A DNA stretch of 5,225 nucleotides, taken from Pseudomonadota bacterium (GTDB lineage: Bacteria > Pseudomonadota > Gammaproteobacteria > Burkholderiales > Burkholderiaceae_B). Each line of letters opens with the position of its first letter. The first letter of the stretch is position 1. The stretch spans positions 1-5,225 of the forward strand of contig JAJYTK010000090.1 in the NCBI GenBank assembly GCA_021793095.1, read 5' to 3'. Of this stretch, positions 4,952 to 5,225 are shown piece after piece. A program made the translations under genes and the position numbers. The notes beneath the pieces are model-generated. The model saw only the letters and a list, made by a program, of their open reading frames with translations. It made no database searches and had not been told where the DNA came from.

Positions 4952-5225
4952 ATGCAAAACAAGTCTGTCGAAAAAAGAGTTTCGGTGACATCAGTCCAAT
5001 GGGAAGAAAGCGTTTCTACCTGGGTTGATGGCGAGGCACCCATTCGCCCAGAAGAGCTCGACAGCCCTTATGGTCGTCAATTGTGGGATACCTACCATCT
5101 GATTGGTGATGTGATGCGTCGCCAAGAGTTAGCCATCAAACCCTCCGAACGTTTTTACGCACGGGTGTCCAAGGCCATCGATGAGGCGCCCACTGTAGTC
5201 GCCCCTGGGCGGGTACGCAAAAGCG
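4952..5225 (+). CDS. rseA: RseA-type anti-sigma-E factor, N-terminal fragment
   Basis: The first 91 codons are visible and the gene runs off the window edge. RseA is a single-span inner-membrane protein whose cytoplasmic N-terminal domain clamps RpoE; envelope stress triggers its proteolysis (DegS, then RseP) and frees the sigma factor. The visible part is that sigma-binding domain: ESVSTWVDGEAP at 19-30 parallels LSALMDGE of E. coli RseA, WDTYHLIGDVMR at 45-56 parallels WESYHLIRDSMR, and YARVSKAIDEAP at 69-80 parallels the RVMAAIEEEP region (E. coli sequence from memory). The membrane span and periplasmic part are not visible. The start is ATG 4952 because of AGGAG at 4941-4945, leaving 56 bases after rpoE. 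An in-frame GTG at 4892, in a GTGA overlap with the rpoE stop and behind AAGGGGG, would add 20 residues. Confidence 0.92.
   Translation, partial: MQNKSVEKRVSVTSVQWEESVSTWVDGEAPIRPEELDSPYGRQLWDTYHLIGDVMRRQELAIKPSERFYARVSKAIDEAPTVVAPGRVRKS

Overview
The window is a plus-strand segment of the conserved fatty-acid-synthesis cluster of a betaproteobacterium, followed by the start of an extracytoplasmic stress sigma-factor operon. The order is fabH (3' end) - fabD - fabG - acpP - fabF - ygfX-like membrane protein gene - rpoE - rseA (5' end). From memory, this fab-to-rpoE/rseA linkage is typical of Burkholderiales, and in particular of Alcaligenaceae such as Bordetella and relatives. The intermediate base composition (judged by eye, not computed) would suit a lower-GC Alcaligenaceae genus rather than Bordetella itself. 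The genus assignment is inference.

Layout. 1-152: last 49 codons of fabH. 153-253: short spacer with no clear promoter. 254-1189: fabD. 1192-1929: fabG, two bases after fabD and with its ribosome site inside fabD. 1930-2214: a 285-base gene-free spacer with two compound stem-loops, a 12-base perfect palindrome and a possible promoter for acpP. 2215-2454: acpP, starting at the ATG behind a good GGAG site. 2455-2602: a 148-base spacer holding an intrinsic-terminator-like hairpin with a T7 tract and alternative upstream pairings, just before the GTG start of fabF. 2603-3835: fabF. 3854-4294: a small protein with two membrane segments whose layout resembles YgfX/CptA; a 13-bp perfect inverted repeat with an A/T-tract terminator shape lies inside its first codons. 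4305-4895: rpoE-type ECF sigma factor. 4952-5225 (window edge): RseA-type anti-sigma factor.

How the genes work together. FabD loads malonyl groups onto the acyl carrier protein made by acpP. FabH starts chains, FabF elongates them and FabG reduces the beta-keto product. The distal genes encode the sigma factor that responds to envelope damage and the protein that holds it inactive. Every complete gene appears intact, with its key active-site or binding residues present where the family defines them.

The individual proteins are ordinary. The less expected content lies in the regulatory DNA: terminator-like hairpins immediately before fabF and within the 5' end of the ygfX-like gene, and a structured spacer before acpP. 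Together these would divide the cluster into separately tuned transcription units: fabD-fabG, acpP, fabF, and ygfX-like-rpoE-rseA. I see no mobile element, CRISPR array, tRNA or rRNA, and no evidence for a new defence-type or biosynthetic system.
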